Assembly (NCBI GenBank): GCA_905618805.1
Contig: CAJQSZ010000008.1
Span: 1 to 64,000, forward strand
Source of the DNA: an uncultured Candidatus Pelagibacter sp.
Lineage (GTDB): Bacteria > Pseudomonadota > Alphaproteobacteria > Pelagibacterales > Pelagibacteraceae
DNA length: 64,000 bases
Reading direction: 5' to 3'
Part shown: in pieces, positions 57,255 through 64,000 of the stretch
Position numbering within the stretch: the stretch's first letter is position 1
How the letters are laid out: every line of letters starts with the position of its first letter
The notes under the pieces: generated by a model
The model's input: the letters and a program-made list of their open reading frames with translations, nothing else
What the model was told of the DNA's origin: nothing
Databases searched by the model: none
Made by a program: the position numbers and the translations under genes

Positions 57255-58226
57255 TTACTTAATATTTGACTGCAATATTGTATGTATGTGCAAGATACCA
57301 ATGGTCTTTTTTTTATTCTTTTGGTTATGAACACATAATGAGGTAATTTTTTTTGAGTTCATAATACTCAAAGCTTTTTCGGCAAGAGTATCTTGATTAA
57401 CACTAATTGGATTTACTGTCATCACTTCTTTAACAGTCAAATTCTGCAGGTTAGTATTTATCCCATTAAACCTTCTTATTTGACCATCAGTAATTACGCC
57501 TTTTGTATTTTTTTTATTATCCTGAATAACTAAAATTCCAAGTTTTTTATTTGAAATAATCTGTAAAGCTTTTTTCATTTTTACACTTTCATTAACAAAT
57601 GGAATTTTATTACCTATAATCATTAAATCATCAACAGTCCTTAGTTTTGCACCAAGATTCCCTGATGGATGAAAGTTTTTAAAATCTTTTTGGCTGATAT
57701 TTTTACTGTTTAATGTGGCTACAGCTAAGGCATCTCCAATACTTAACTGACTAATGGTGCTTGAAGTTGGTACAATTCCAAGGCCAGCTTCAGTTACTTC
57801 GGGGATTAATAGTTTGATATCAGAAGCTTTATATAAAATGGAATTTTTTTTTGACATTATACCAATTAGTAAAACCTTGTTTCTATTGGCGTACTTAATA
57901 ATATTTTTTAACTCATCTGTTGAACCAGAATAACTTATTAATATTAAAATATCTTTTTTTGAAATGCTACCAAGGTCTCCATGCGAACAATCACTAGCTG
58001 AAAGAGAAAATGATGCCGTTCCAACAGAGGATAGGGTTGCAGAAATTTTAGCAGCTATAAGACCACTTTTCCCAACTCCACATAAGATTACTTTTGATTG
58101 GCATTTGGTAATTACTTCAACAGCCTCATTAAAAGAATTGCCTATAGAATTTTTTAATCGTGTTAAGGCTTTTATTTCTAATTCAATTACGTCTTTTGCA
58201 ATTTTTTTATAATTTTTTTTTTTCAT
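57255..58226 (-). CDS. kdsD: arabinose-5-phosphate isomerase
   Basis: Supplies arabinose 5-phosphate for KDO, the LPS inner-core sugar. 323 residues: SIS domain about 35-175 (VGKSGLIAAKISATLSSVGT, SYSGSTDELKN, GIVPTSSTISQLSIGD) and two C-terminal CBS domains from about 205. It directly abuts lptC and rnd on the same strand, giving the usual rnd-kdsD-lptC-lptB run. Confidence 0.95.
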   Translation of the reverse strand: MKKKNYKKIAKDVIELEIKALTRLKNSIGNSFNEAVEVITKCQSKVILCGVGKSGLIAAKISATLSSVGTASFSLSASDCSHGDLGSISKKDILILISYSGSTDELKNIIKYANRNKVLLIGIMSKKNSILYKASDIKLLIPEVTEAGLGIVPTSSTISQLSIGDALAVATLNSKNISQKDFKNFHPSGNLGAKLRTVDDLMIIGNKIPFVNESVKMKKALQIISNKKLGILVIQDNKKNTKGVITDGQIRRFNGINTNLQNLTVKEVMTVNPISVNQDTLAEKALSIMNSKKITSLCVHNQKNKKKTIGILHIHTILQSNIK

Positions 58227-58838
58227 TTAATGAGCCCATATATCATCTTTAAATAAAGCTAAATCAAGATCAACTCTGGTTTTTAGAAATTTTAAGCAAT
58301 CAGTATATAAATCAATTCTCCCCTCTCTTATAAGAATGCTATTTAATTCTTTATGTATTTTGTGTAAATAAACAACATCATTAGCACAATACTTAAGTTG
58401 TGCAGGTGATAGTTCTCCACCAAAATCTGAACTCTGGAATTGTTTACTTACATCTATATTTATGAATTCTTTTATTAAAGTTTTTAGTGAATGACTATCA
58501 GAGTAAGATCTTGCTAACTTAGAAGCAACTTTGGTGTCTAAGATATTTTTTGTTTCTACTTTTAGATAGTACTGAATATGCGCCATATCAGCTCTGCCAT
58601 AATGAAATATTTTTGTTATTTTCTCATCTGAGAAAAGTTTAATTAAATTTGGAGCAGCATAAGTAGATCTATCTAGTTGAATAATATGTGCATCTGATTT
58701 CCCACTAGATATTTGAATAAGACACAAGGGATCACGCATGACGTTAAGACCCATGAACTCTCCATCAACTGCTATAATATTGCCTAAGTCTAAATCTTCT
58801 GGTAGATCATCTTTGTGAAGTTTAATATCAATATTCAT
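58227..58838 (-). CDS. ribonuclease D-like 3'-5' exonuclease
   Basis: A 203-residue DEDDy exonuclease domain with no HRDC domains, shorter than E. coli RNase D (about 375). Active-site elements are AVDGEFMGLN (Asp, Glu), FHYGRADMAHI (Asp) and YCANDVVYLHKI (Tyr, Asp). Such short forms are common in Alphaproteobacteria beside kdsD. RNA 3' processing is the likely role. It is divergent from the NDUFA9-like gene. Confidence 0.88.
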   Translation of the reverse strand: MNIDIKLHKDDLPEDLDLGNIIAVDGEFMGLNVMRDPLCLIQISSGKSDAHIIQLDRSTYAAPNLIKLFSDEKITKIFHYGRADMAHIQYYLKVETKNILDTKVASKLARSYSDSHSLKTLIKEFINIDVSKQFQSSDFGGELSPAQLKYCANDVVYLHKIHKELNSILIREGRIDLYTDCLKFLKTRVDLDLALFKDDIWAH

Positions 58839-58854
58839 TTTTAATTATATATAT

Positions 58855-59823
58855 ATGAAAGCAAAAAATTGTCTAATTTTTGGAGGTAGCGGTCAAATTG
58901 GTCGTCATTTACTCAGAAAGCTTACTAAAAATAATTATAAAGTTACTGTAGTGACTAGAAACCTTCATCAAAAGAGCTACATGATAAAAACGCAAGCTAA
59001 TGCAGGCTACATAGATATTGTGGAATGTAATATTTTTGACGAGATGAAGATTAGAAAACTTTTTACCAAAACTGATATCTGTATTAATTTAATTGGTATT
59101 TTGTACGAAACTGGGAAAGGCAGCACTTTTAAAAATATTCATTCTATTTTTCCATCTATTTTAGCTAAACTTTGTAATGAGTATAAAGTCAAACAGCTTA
59201 TTCATTTGTCTGCACTGGGTATTAATGATGCAATAGATTCAGAATATGCAAAAAGTAAATTAGAAGGTGAAACCAAAATCCAAAAAAATTTTCCTTCGGC
59301 TACAATATTAAGACCATCAATAGTTTACTCTGTGGATGATAATTTCACTACAAATTTTATGACCTTATTAAGCAGACTACCAGCCTTCCCACTATATTAT
59401 GGTGGAGGTACAAAATTTGCTCCAATTCACTGCTCTGATTTAACAGATATTATTTATCATGTTATTTCAAAAAACATACACTCCAAAATAATTGAATGTG
59501 TTGGACCTGAAATTATTTCCTTAAAAGAAATTTTAAAGATACTACTCAAGCTTATTAGTAAGAGTAGAGTTTTAATCCCTCTTCCTTTTTTTGTGGCAAA
59601 GATTTCAGCAAATTTTTTTCAACTATTCCCGAAACCGCTGTTAACATTAGATCAACTCAAGCTTTTAAAGTATGATAATGTTCCATCAAAAAAATACCAA
59701 ACAAATTCTGATATAGGCGTTCCCAGTAAAAGAATATTTGAACAAGAAGTTGAAAAGTATTGTTATATGTGGCGAGAAGGTGGGCAGTTTTCAACAAAAA
59801 AATACAATCCATCTAATTCTTAA
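58855..59823 (+). CDS. NDUFA9-like NAD(P)-binding protein
   Basis: A 322-residue atypical short-chain reductase. Rossmann motif FGGSGQIGRHL near 9-19, LIGILYETG, and SAL-GIN with YAKSKLEGE, then LRPSIVY. It closely resembles the 39-kDa (NDUFA9) accessory subunit of complex I and bacterial homologues, which bind NADPH and are thought to be structural or redox-sensing. A true electron-transfer role is not shown. The start codon lies 16 bp from the divergent rnd-like gene. Confidence 0.87.
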   Translation: MKAKNCLIFGGSGQIGRHLLRKLTKNNYKVTVVTRNLHQKSYMIKTQANAGYIDIVECNIFDEMKIRKLFTKTDICINLIGILYETGKGSTFKNIHSIFPSILAKLCNEYKVKQLIHLSALGINDAIDSEYAKSKLEGETKIQKNFPSATILRPSIVYSVDDNFTTNFMTLLSRLPAFPLYYGGGTKFAPIHCSDLTDIIYHVISKNIHSKIIECVGPEIISLKEILKILLKLISKSRVLIPLPFFVAKISANFFQLFPKPLLTLDQLKLLKYDNVPSKKYQTNSDIGVPSKRIFEQEVEKYCYMWREGGQFSTKKYNPSNS

Positions 59824-59858
59824 TAGAAATTTAGAACTAAAGTTATATAATCTATCTT

Positions 59859-59969
59859 ATGTTAGTTAATATTATTTATATTTTAATATTTTTTATTTTT
59901 TCATTTTTAATATATCTGGTAATTAAGTCTATCTTCAGAGGTATTGAGGGAAAAAGAAATAAAAAATAA
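59859..59969 (+). CDS. 36-residue membrane micro-protein
   Basis: ATG at 59859 to TAA at 59967-59969 encodes a single hydrophobic helix (about 3-23) followed by a basic tail (KSIFRGIEGKRNKK). The charged cytoplasmic-type tail after one span predicts a tail-anchored membrane peptide. It lies alone, 35 bp after the NDUFA9-like gene, in the short gap before convergent gcrA. No family can be assigned; the size and form are usual for a real small membrane protein. Confidence 0.5.
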   Translation: MLVNIIYILIFFIFSFLIYLVIKSIFRGIEGKRNKK

Positions 59970-59998
59970 CAAAGATTATTTTTAGATTAGATATTTTT

Positions 59999-60493
59999 TT
60001 AACTAACGTTAATTTTTTTTTCTATATAATCAGGAGCCTCTACATCTTTTTCAGTGGGCTCTTCCCTTTTTCCTTTTGGTTGGTATGCGTAAAGCAAATG
60101 AAGCTTGCAATACGAAAAATCTTTTAAAGAAGATCTTCCACAAAAATAAAATGCTTCTTCTTCTGGGTGTCCAATTGGCCACTTGCACGAACTTTCGTCG
60201 AGCTCTTCCAATTTCTTTGGATTTTCAGGTTCAAAATCTTTTTCAATGATTAAAGATTTAAATTTACTTTTCCTTCCTTTTTTTGTTGAATCATTTTCTT
60301 CAACACTACCTTTATAGTTTTGACCTGAAGATGAATTTTTTACTTTAATTTTTGAAGATAAATTTAGCCTGTGAGCCTTACCAATAATAGCATTTCTGCT
60401 CAGTCCACCAATAATTTCTGCAATTTGACTTGCTGTATTTCCTTTACCCCAAAGCTCTTTTAATTTTGCAACTTTCTCTTCATTCCAACTCAT
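59999..60493 (-). CDS. gcrA: GcrA-family cell-cycle regulator
   Basis: A 164-residue regulator with the conserved N-terminal helix-turn-helix (MSWNEEKVAKLKELWGKG, SASQIAEIIGG-like TASQIAEIIGG, LSRNAIIGKAHRL) and the C-terminal CKWPIGHPEEEAFYFCG ... YCKLH block. In Caulobacter GcrA works with sigma70 at methylated sites to drive S-phase genes. CcrM or CtrA partners are not in this window. It is divergent from the ABC permease gene with a 122-bp gap. Confidence 0.92.
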   Translation of the reverse strand: MSWNEEKVAKLKELWGKGNTASQIAEIIGGLSRNAIIGKAHRLNLSSKIKVKNSSSGQNYKGSVEENDSTKKGRKSKFKSLIIEKDFEPENPKKLEELDESSCKWPIGHPEEEAFYFCGRSSLKDFSYCKLHLLYAYQPKGKREEPTEKDVEAPDYIEKKINVS

Positions 60494-60615
60494 AATCTAT
60501 ATTTAGTATGTTAATTAATTTTTATAACTATATACAGATCACATAGGTTTAAAAAAAAAACAATAGATAATTTTGTTTTGTACACAAATAATTAAAAATT
60601 TATAAATGATTACTT

Positions 60616-61428
60616 ATGGTTGAATTAGATAAAAAATATCAAATGAGAGTAAGAAAATTTGGTTTTGTAAACTGGATTGGTTTCAAAAGCTTATGGCTTA
60701 AAGAGTGTAATAGATTTATGGCAGTTTGGCAGCAAACATTACTATCTCCACTTGTATCAAGTTTATTATTTTTGTCAGTTTTATCTCTAGCCTTAGGAAA
60801 CAATAGGGGAGACGTATTTGGTTACTCTTTTATTAGTTTTTTAGCACCAGGACTAATTGCAATGAGTATACTAACTCAATCTTTTAGTCACTCTGTGTCC
60901 TCATTGATGATAGGAAAAATCCAAGGAAATATTGTTGATATGCTTTACGCACCTTTATCAGCACTTGAAGTTTCAATGGCGATTATATTAGCGGCACTTA
61001 CAAGAAGTTTCTTAATTGCACTTATCTCGATTGCTGTTTTTTCTTTAATAGTAGAAATACCTATAAACAATATTTTTTATATTTTTATTTTTGGTTTTTT
61101 AAGTGCTTTTATTTTAGGCAGCCTAGGATTTATTACTGGTCTTTGGGCAGAAAAATTTGATCATACTGCTACAGTTACTAATTTTATTATTACACCGTTA
61201 AGTTTTTTATCTGGTGTATTTTACTCTATAGATAAATTACCAATGTTTTTTCAAACTATAAGCCATCTAAATCCATTTTTTTATATGATTGATGGTTTTA
61301 GATATGGATTTTTAGGAGAGTCTGATGGCTCAATAAGAGTGGGTTTAATATATTTAACATTATTAAGTTTTGTAATGTGGTATTTTGCTTTTTATCTCTA
61401 TAAAAAAGGTTACAAAATCAAATCATAA
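60616..61428 (+). CDS. ABC-2 type transporter permease
   Basis: A 270-residue membrane protein with about six spans, beginning after a cytoplasmic N terminus (FKSLWLKECNRFMAVWQQTLLSPLVSS). The segments SFISFLAPGLIAMSILTQ and SFLSGVFYSIDKLP match the YadH/ABC-2 polysaccharide and drug exporter group. No ATPase gene is adjacent, although these permeases need one. It is followed by argD after 3 bp. Confidence 0.87.
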   Translation: MVELDKKYQMRVRKFGFVNWIGFKSLWLKECNRFMAVWQQTLLSPLVSSLLFLSVLSLALGNNRGDVFGYSFISFLAPGLIAMSILTQSFSHSVSSLMIGKIQGNIVDMLYAPLSALEVSMAIILAALTRSFLIALISIAVFSLIVEIPINNIFYIFIFGFLSAFILGSLGFITGLWAEKFDHTATVTNFIITPLSFLSGVFYSIDKLPMFFQTISHLNPFFYMIDGFRYGFLGESDGSIRVGLIYLTLLSFVMWYFAFYLYKKGYKIKS

Positions 61429-61431
61429 TTT

Positions 61432-62598
61432 ATGAGTGCTTTAGCAAATAATTATAATAGGAGAAAAATTTCATTTAAAAGTGGTAAAGGAAGCTTTCTA
61501 TACTCAACCAATGGAAAAAAATATTTGGATTTTGTTCAAGGTATTGCGGTAAACTCACTTGGTCATGCTAACCCACATTTAGTAAAAGCAATTAATAAAC
61601 AGTCAAAAAAACTTTGGCACGTGTCAAATGCATTTATAATTCCTGAGGGTGAGAAATTAGCTAAAAGATTAACAAAAAAAACTTTTGCAGATTCTGTTAT
61701 TTTTCAAAATAGTGGAGCAGAAGCAACAGAAGCTGCAATTAAGATTGCCAGAAGATATTTTTACTCAATAGGACAGTCAAAAAAGAATAGAATTCTTTGT
61801 GTTAAAAATTCATTTCATGGAAGAACACTAGCCACGATTTATGCTAGTGGATCAAAAAAAATGACAGAAGGCTTTGGACCAAAAGTTGATGGATTTGATC
61901 ATTTTGAATTTGGAAATCATAAAGCGTTAAAAAAATCAATAACTAGTAGAACGGCAGCCATAATGGTTGAAACTGTGATGGGAGAAGGTGGAATCAAAGT
62001 TGTTCCAGATTGGTGCCTAAAAGGATTAAGAAAAATTTGCAATAAGAAGAAAATATTATTAATTTTAGACGAGGTTCAATGTGGAATAGGAAGATCGGGA
62101 AACTTTTTTGCTTTTGAGACAGCAAAAATTAAACCAGATATTGTACCAATAGCAAAAGGCATAGGTGGAGGCTTTCCGATAGGGGCAGTCTTGATGAGTA
62201 AAAAAGTTGCTAAGGGTATGGTTGCAGGAACTCATGGCTCAACATTTGGTGGTAATCCCTTAGCCATGTCAGTTGGAAATGCAGTTTTAGATCAAATACT
62301 AAAAAAAGGCTTTCTTTCAAATGTAAAAAAAATGTCAGATTATTTTCATACAGAGTTAGGTATATTAAAGAATGAATTTCCCAATATTATTAAAGAAGTG
62401 AGGGGAGTTGGTCTGTTAATAGGATTACAATTACATAATGATCAAGCAAAGTTTATTCAAAAATTAATGAAAAACAATCTACTAACTATTAGAGCCGCAG
62501 AAAATGTTATAAGAATATTACCCCCACTTAATGTTAAAAAACAAGAGATCAATTTAGCTATAAAAATTATCAAGAAAGTTTGTTTAAATTATAAATAA
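61432..62598 (+). CDS. argD: acetylornithine aminotransferase
   Basis: Class III PLP aminotransferase in arginine synthesis, 388 residues. NSGAEATEAAIKIAR, HGRTLATIYASG, LDEVQCGIGRSG and the PLP lysine in IAKGIGGGFPIGA are all present. argD-argF is the standard alphaproteobacterial pair. A second role in DAP aminotransfer is known for ArgD in some bacteria and would serve the dap genes at 28-30 kb. Confidence 0.95.
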   Translation: MSALANNYNRRKISFKSGKGSFLYSTNGKKYLDFVQGIAVNSLGHANPHLVKAINKQSKKLWHVSNAFIIPEGEKLAKRLTKKTFADSVIFQNSGAEATEAAIKIARRYFYSIGQSKKNRILCVKNSFHGRTLATIYASGSKKMTEGFGPKVDGFDHFEFGNHKALKKSITSRTAAIMVETVMGEGGIKVVPDWCLKGLRKICNKKKILLILDEVQCGIGRSGNFFAFETAKIKPDIVPIAKGIGGGFPIGAVLMSKKVAKGMVAGTHGSTFGGNPLAMSVGNAVLDQILKKGFLSNVKKMSDYFHTELGILKNEFPNIIKEVRGVGLLIGLQLHNDQAKFIQKLMKNNLLTIRAAENVIRILPPLNVKKQEINLAIKIIKKVCLNYK

Positions 62599-62600
62599 AA

Positions 62601-63530
62601 ATGAAACATTTTATTAATCTTAAAGATATTCCAGCATCAGATCTAAAAAAAATAATACAAGATGCAAAAAAAAGAAAAAAAAAAAGAAAAAATTTTAATA
62701 CTCTTGATGTGGATAAAGATATCCCTCTTAAAGGAAAGTTACTTATTCAAATGTTTGAGAAATCAAGTCTTAGAACAAGATTAAGCTTTTATCTTGCAAT
62801 TAAGCAATTGGGTGGTGGAACTATCACTCTTAGAACCAATGAGTTACATCTTGGAATAGATGGAGAGAGCGCGGCAGATACTGCAAAAATTATATCAACT
62901 TATGGTGATGGATTTATGTTGAGAACTGATAGTGATCAAAAAATTAAAGAATTTAAAAAGCATTTAACAATACCAGTTATAAATGGATTGAGTCCATCTT
63001 CTCACCCAACACAAGTTTTATCAGATGTATTCACTGTTGAAGAAATTAAGAAAAAACCTATTTCTAAACTAAACATTTGCTGGATTGGTGATTCAAATAA
63101 TGTTCTTAATAGTCTAATTGCAGCATCAGTTAAATTTTCATTTAAATTAAATATTGGTTGCCCCAAAAATTATGCCCCTCAAAAATTTGTATTAAGTTGG
63201 GCCAAAAAAAATAAGGGACAAATTACGATTTTTAATGATGCCAAGAAAGCAGTTATAAATAGTGATGTAATTTTTTCAGATAAGGTTATTTCTTTAAATG
63301 ATAAAGTTAATAAAGCTAAAAAAATTAGAGATTTCAAAAATTTTCAAATTAATTCTAAATTAATCAGTTTTGCAAAAAAAGATGTAACTTTTCTTCATTG
63401 TCTACCAAGGGGAACAGAAGTCTCAAATGAAGTTTTTTTAGGAAAAAATTCTAAAGTATGGCAACAAGCGCTAAATAGAGTTCATGTTCAAAAAAGTATT
63501 TTATTATATTCTTTTGGAAAATTAAGGTAG
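62601..63530 (+). CDS. argF: ornithine carbamoyltransferase, altered SMG loop
   Basis: Makes citrulline from ornithine and carbamoyl phosphate, 309 residues. Carbamoyl-phosphate loop KSSLRTRLSF (usual STRTR), SSHPTQVLSD (usual HPCQ) and the late HCLPRGTEV (usual HCLPAxRGxEV, two residues shorter). The ornithine-binding D-x-x-x-SMG loop reads DKVISLND. The LNRVHVQKSILLYSF end is typical. Context after argD supports ornithine as the substrate, but the loop change leaves some doubt. Confidence 0.87.
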   Translation: MKHFINLKDIPASDLKKIIQDAKKRKKKRKNFNTLDVDKDIPLKGKLLIQMFEKSSLRTRLSFYLAIKQLGGGTITLRTNELHLGIDGESAADTAKIISTYGDGFMLRTDSDQKIKEFKKHLTIPVINGLSPSSHPTQVLSDVFTVEEIKKKPISKLNICWIGDSNNVLNSLIAASVKFSFKLNIGCPKNYAPQKFVLSWAKKNKGQITIFNDAKKAVINSDVIFSDKVISLNDKVNKAKKIRDFKNFQINSKLISFAKKDVTFLHCLPRGTEVSNEVFLGKNSKVWQQALNRVHVQKSILLYSFGKLR

Positions 63531-64000
63531 CATAATTGGGTTGTCGCTATTTTGATTTAAATATTTAATTACAGAAGCCCTATCTATTTCTTTTCTTAAA
63601 CCAGCATAAGACATTTTTGTTCCCTTTAAATAAGTGGCTGGTTTTATTAAAAATCCATTTAACTCCTCAAAAGTCCATTCTTTACCATATGAAGCTAAAG
63701 TTTTTGAATATTTATAATCTGCCACATTACCAACTTTTCTTCCAACCACATTGTAAAGAGCAGGGCCAATTTTATTTACGCCATCTTTATTGATTGAGTG
63801 GCAGGCCGCACATTTTTTAAAGATTTTTTCACCACTAGCCACATCCCCCTGAGCCATTACAGCTGCTATATCAATTCTTTCTACAGCCTCTGAAATTTTT
63901 GATTTACTAGATGCCAATTGAACTTGACCCTCAACTTTATACCCAGGATTTTTTGGTTTTTTTACATGAAAAGCAACATCTGCAATTTTCCCTAAGCCAA
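63522..64000 (-). CDS. membrane-anchored c-type cytochrome, 5' end missing
   Basis: Open from the window edge at 64000 down to a stop at 63522; the true start is outside. The visible part begins GLGKIADVAFHVKKPKNPGY, matching the region just after the membrane anchor of CycM/cyt c552-type proteins, then a class I haem domain with KKCAACH (C-x2-C-H), GPALYNVVGR and the Met ligand in GTKMSYAGL. It probably carries electrons to a terminal oxidase in the periplasm. Its end overlaps argF by 9 nt. Confidence 0.85.
   Translation of the reverse strand, partial: GLGKIADVAFHVKKPKNPGYKVEGQVQLASSKSKISEAVERIDIAAVMAQGDVASGEKIFKKCAACHSINKDGVNKIGPALYNVVGRKVGNVADYKYSKTLASYGKEWTFEELNGFLIKPATYLKGTKMSYAGLRKEIDRASVIKYLNQNSDNPIMLP

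Noticed and set aside
60494-60615. Small RNA in the gcrA/permease gap
   Set aside because: The gap is AT-rich with no stable stem or terminator and is explained by two divergent promoters.

Overview
This window is a compact, AT-rich bacterial chromosome segment that looks like a member of the SAR11 clade (Candidatus Pelagibacter-like Alphaproteobacteria). The evidence is the strongly A/T-biased coding sequence, abutting or overlapping genes with almost no spacers, and alphaproteobacterial neighbourhoods: lptC-lptB-aroA-cmk-rpsA-ihfB-pyrF-trpFBA-accD-folC, cobT-cobS-J-domain-bolA with aroB-aroK, murA-DUF2948-hisD-infA, hisS-hisZ-hisG and a GcrA regulator. I see no prophage, insertion sequence, CRISPR array or replication origin. 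There is no gene-free stretch over 300 bp; the longest is 234 bp upstream of gyrB.

Layout. 0-10.4 kb: a hydrolase, a glycosyltransferase, then a translation block (thrS, infC, rpmI, rplT, pheS, pheT, lepA). 10.4-13.8 kb: a small surface-glycan island (two methyltransferases, a GT17 enzyme, a DUF4422 protein) around tRNA-Ser(GGA). 14-22.5 kb: gyrB, an orphan RegB-type redox kinase, cobT/cobS/J-domain protein, bolA and aroB/aroK. 22.6-34.1 kb: two unknown envelope proteins, def-fmt-truA, a SET-domain protein next to a histone-deacetylase-family enzyme, dapE-dapD, a HAD phosphatase, argB and yidC-yidD-rnpA-rpmH. 34.2-42.6 kb: a VTT membrane protein, tRNA-Thr(GGT), two tiny basic proteins coupled to dcd, then murA, hisD, infA, tRNA-Phe, tRNA-His and hisS-hisZ-hisG. 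42.8-46 kb: a DNA-processing trio (rmuC, a PD-(D/E)XK nuclease, sbcB). 46-58.8 kb: trxA, then a long minus-strand series for folate, fatty acid, tryptophan, pyrimidine, aromatic and LPS synthesis. 58.9-64 kb: an NDUFA9-like reductase, a micro-protein, gcrA, an orphan ABC permease, argD-argF and a c-type cytochrome cut by the window edge.

The genes are mostly core functions (translation, amino acid and nucleotide synthesis, envelope). The main points of interest are departures within core genes. Cytidylate kinase has lost its P-loop lysine. TrpA and TrpB have both lost the partners of a known inter-subunit salt bridge. FolC and ArgF carry substitutions in signature motifs. A tRNA-His without encoded G-1 or C73 sits 6 nt before hisS. 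These may be lineage-wide traits; I cannot check that here. Other points are the SET/HDAC pair, the rmuC-nuclease-sbcB trio and several probable micro-proteins.
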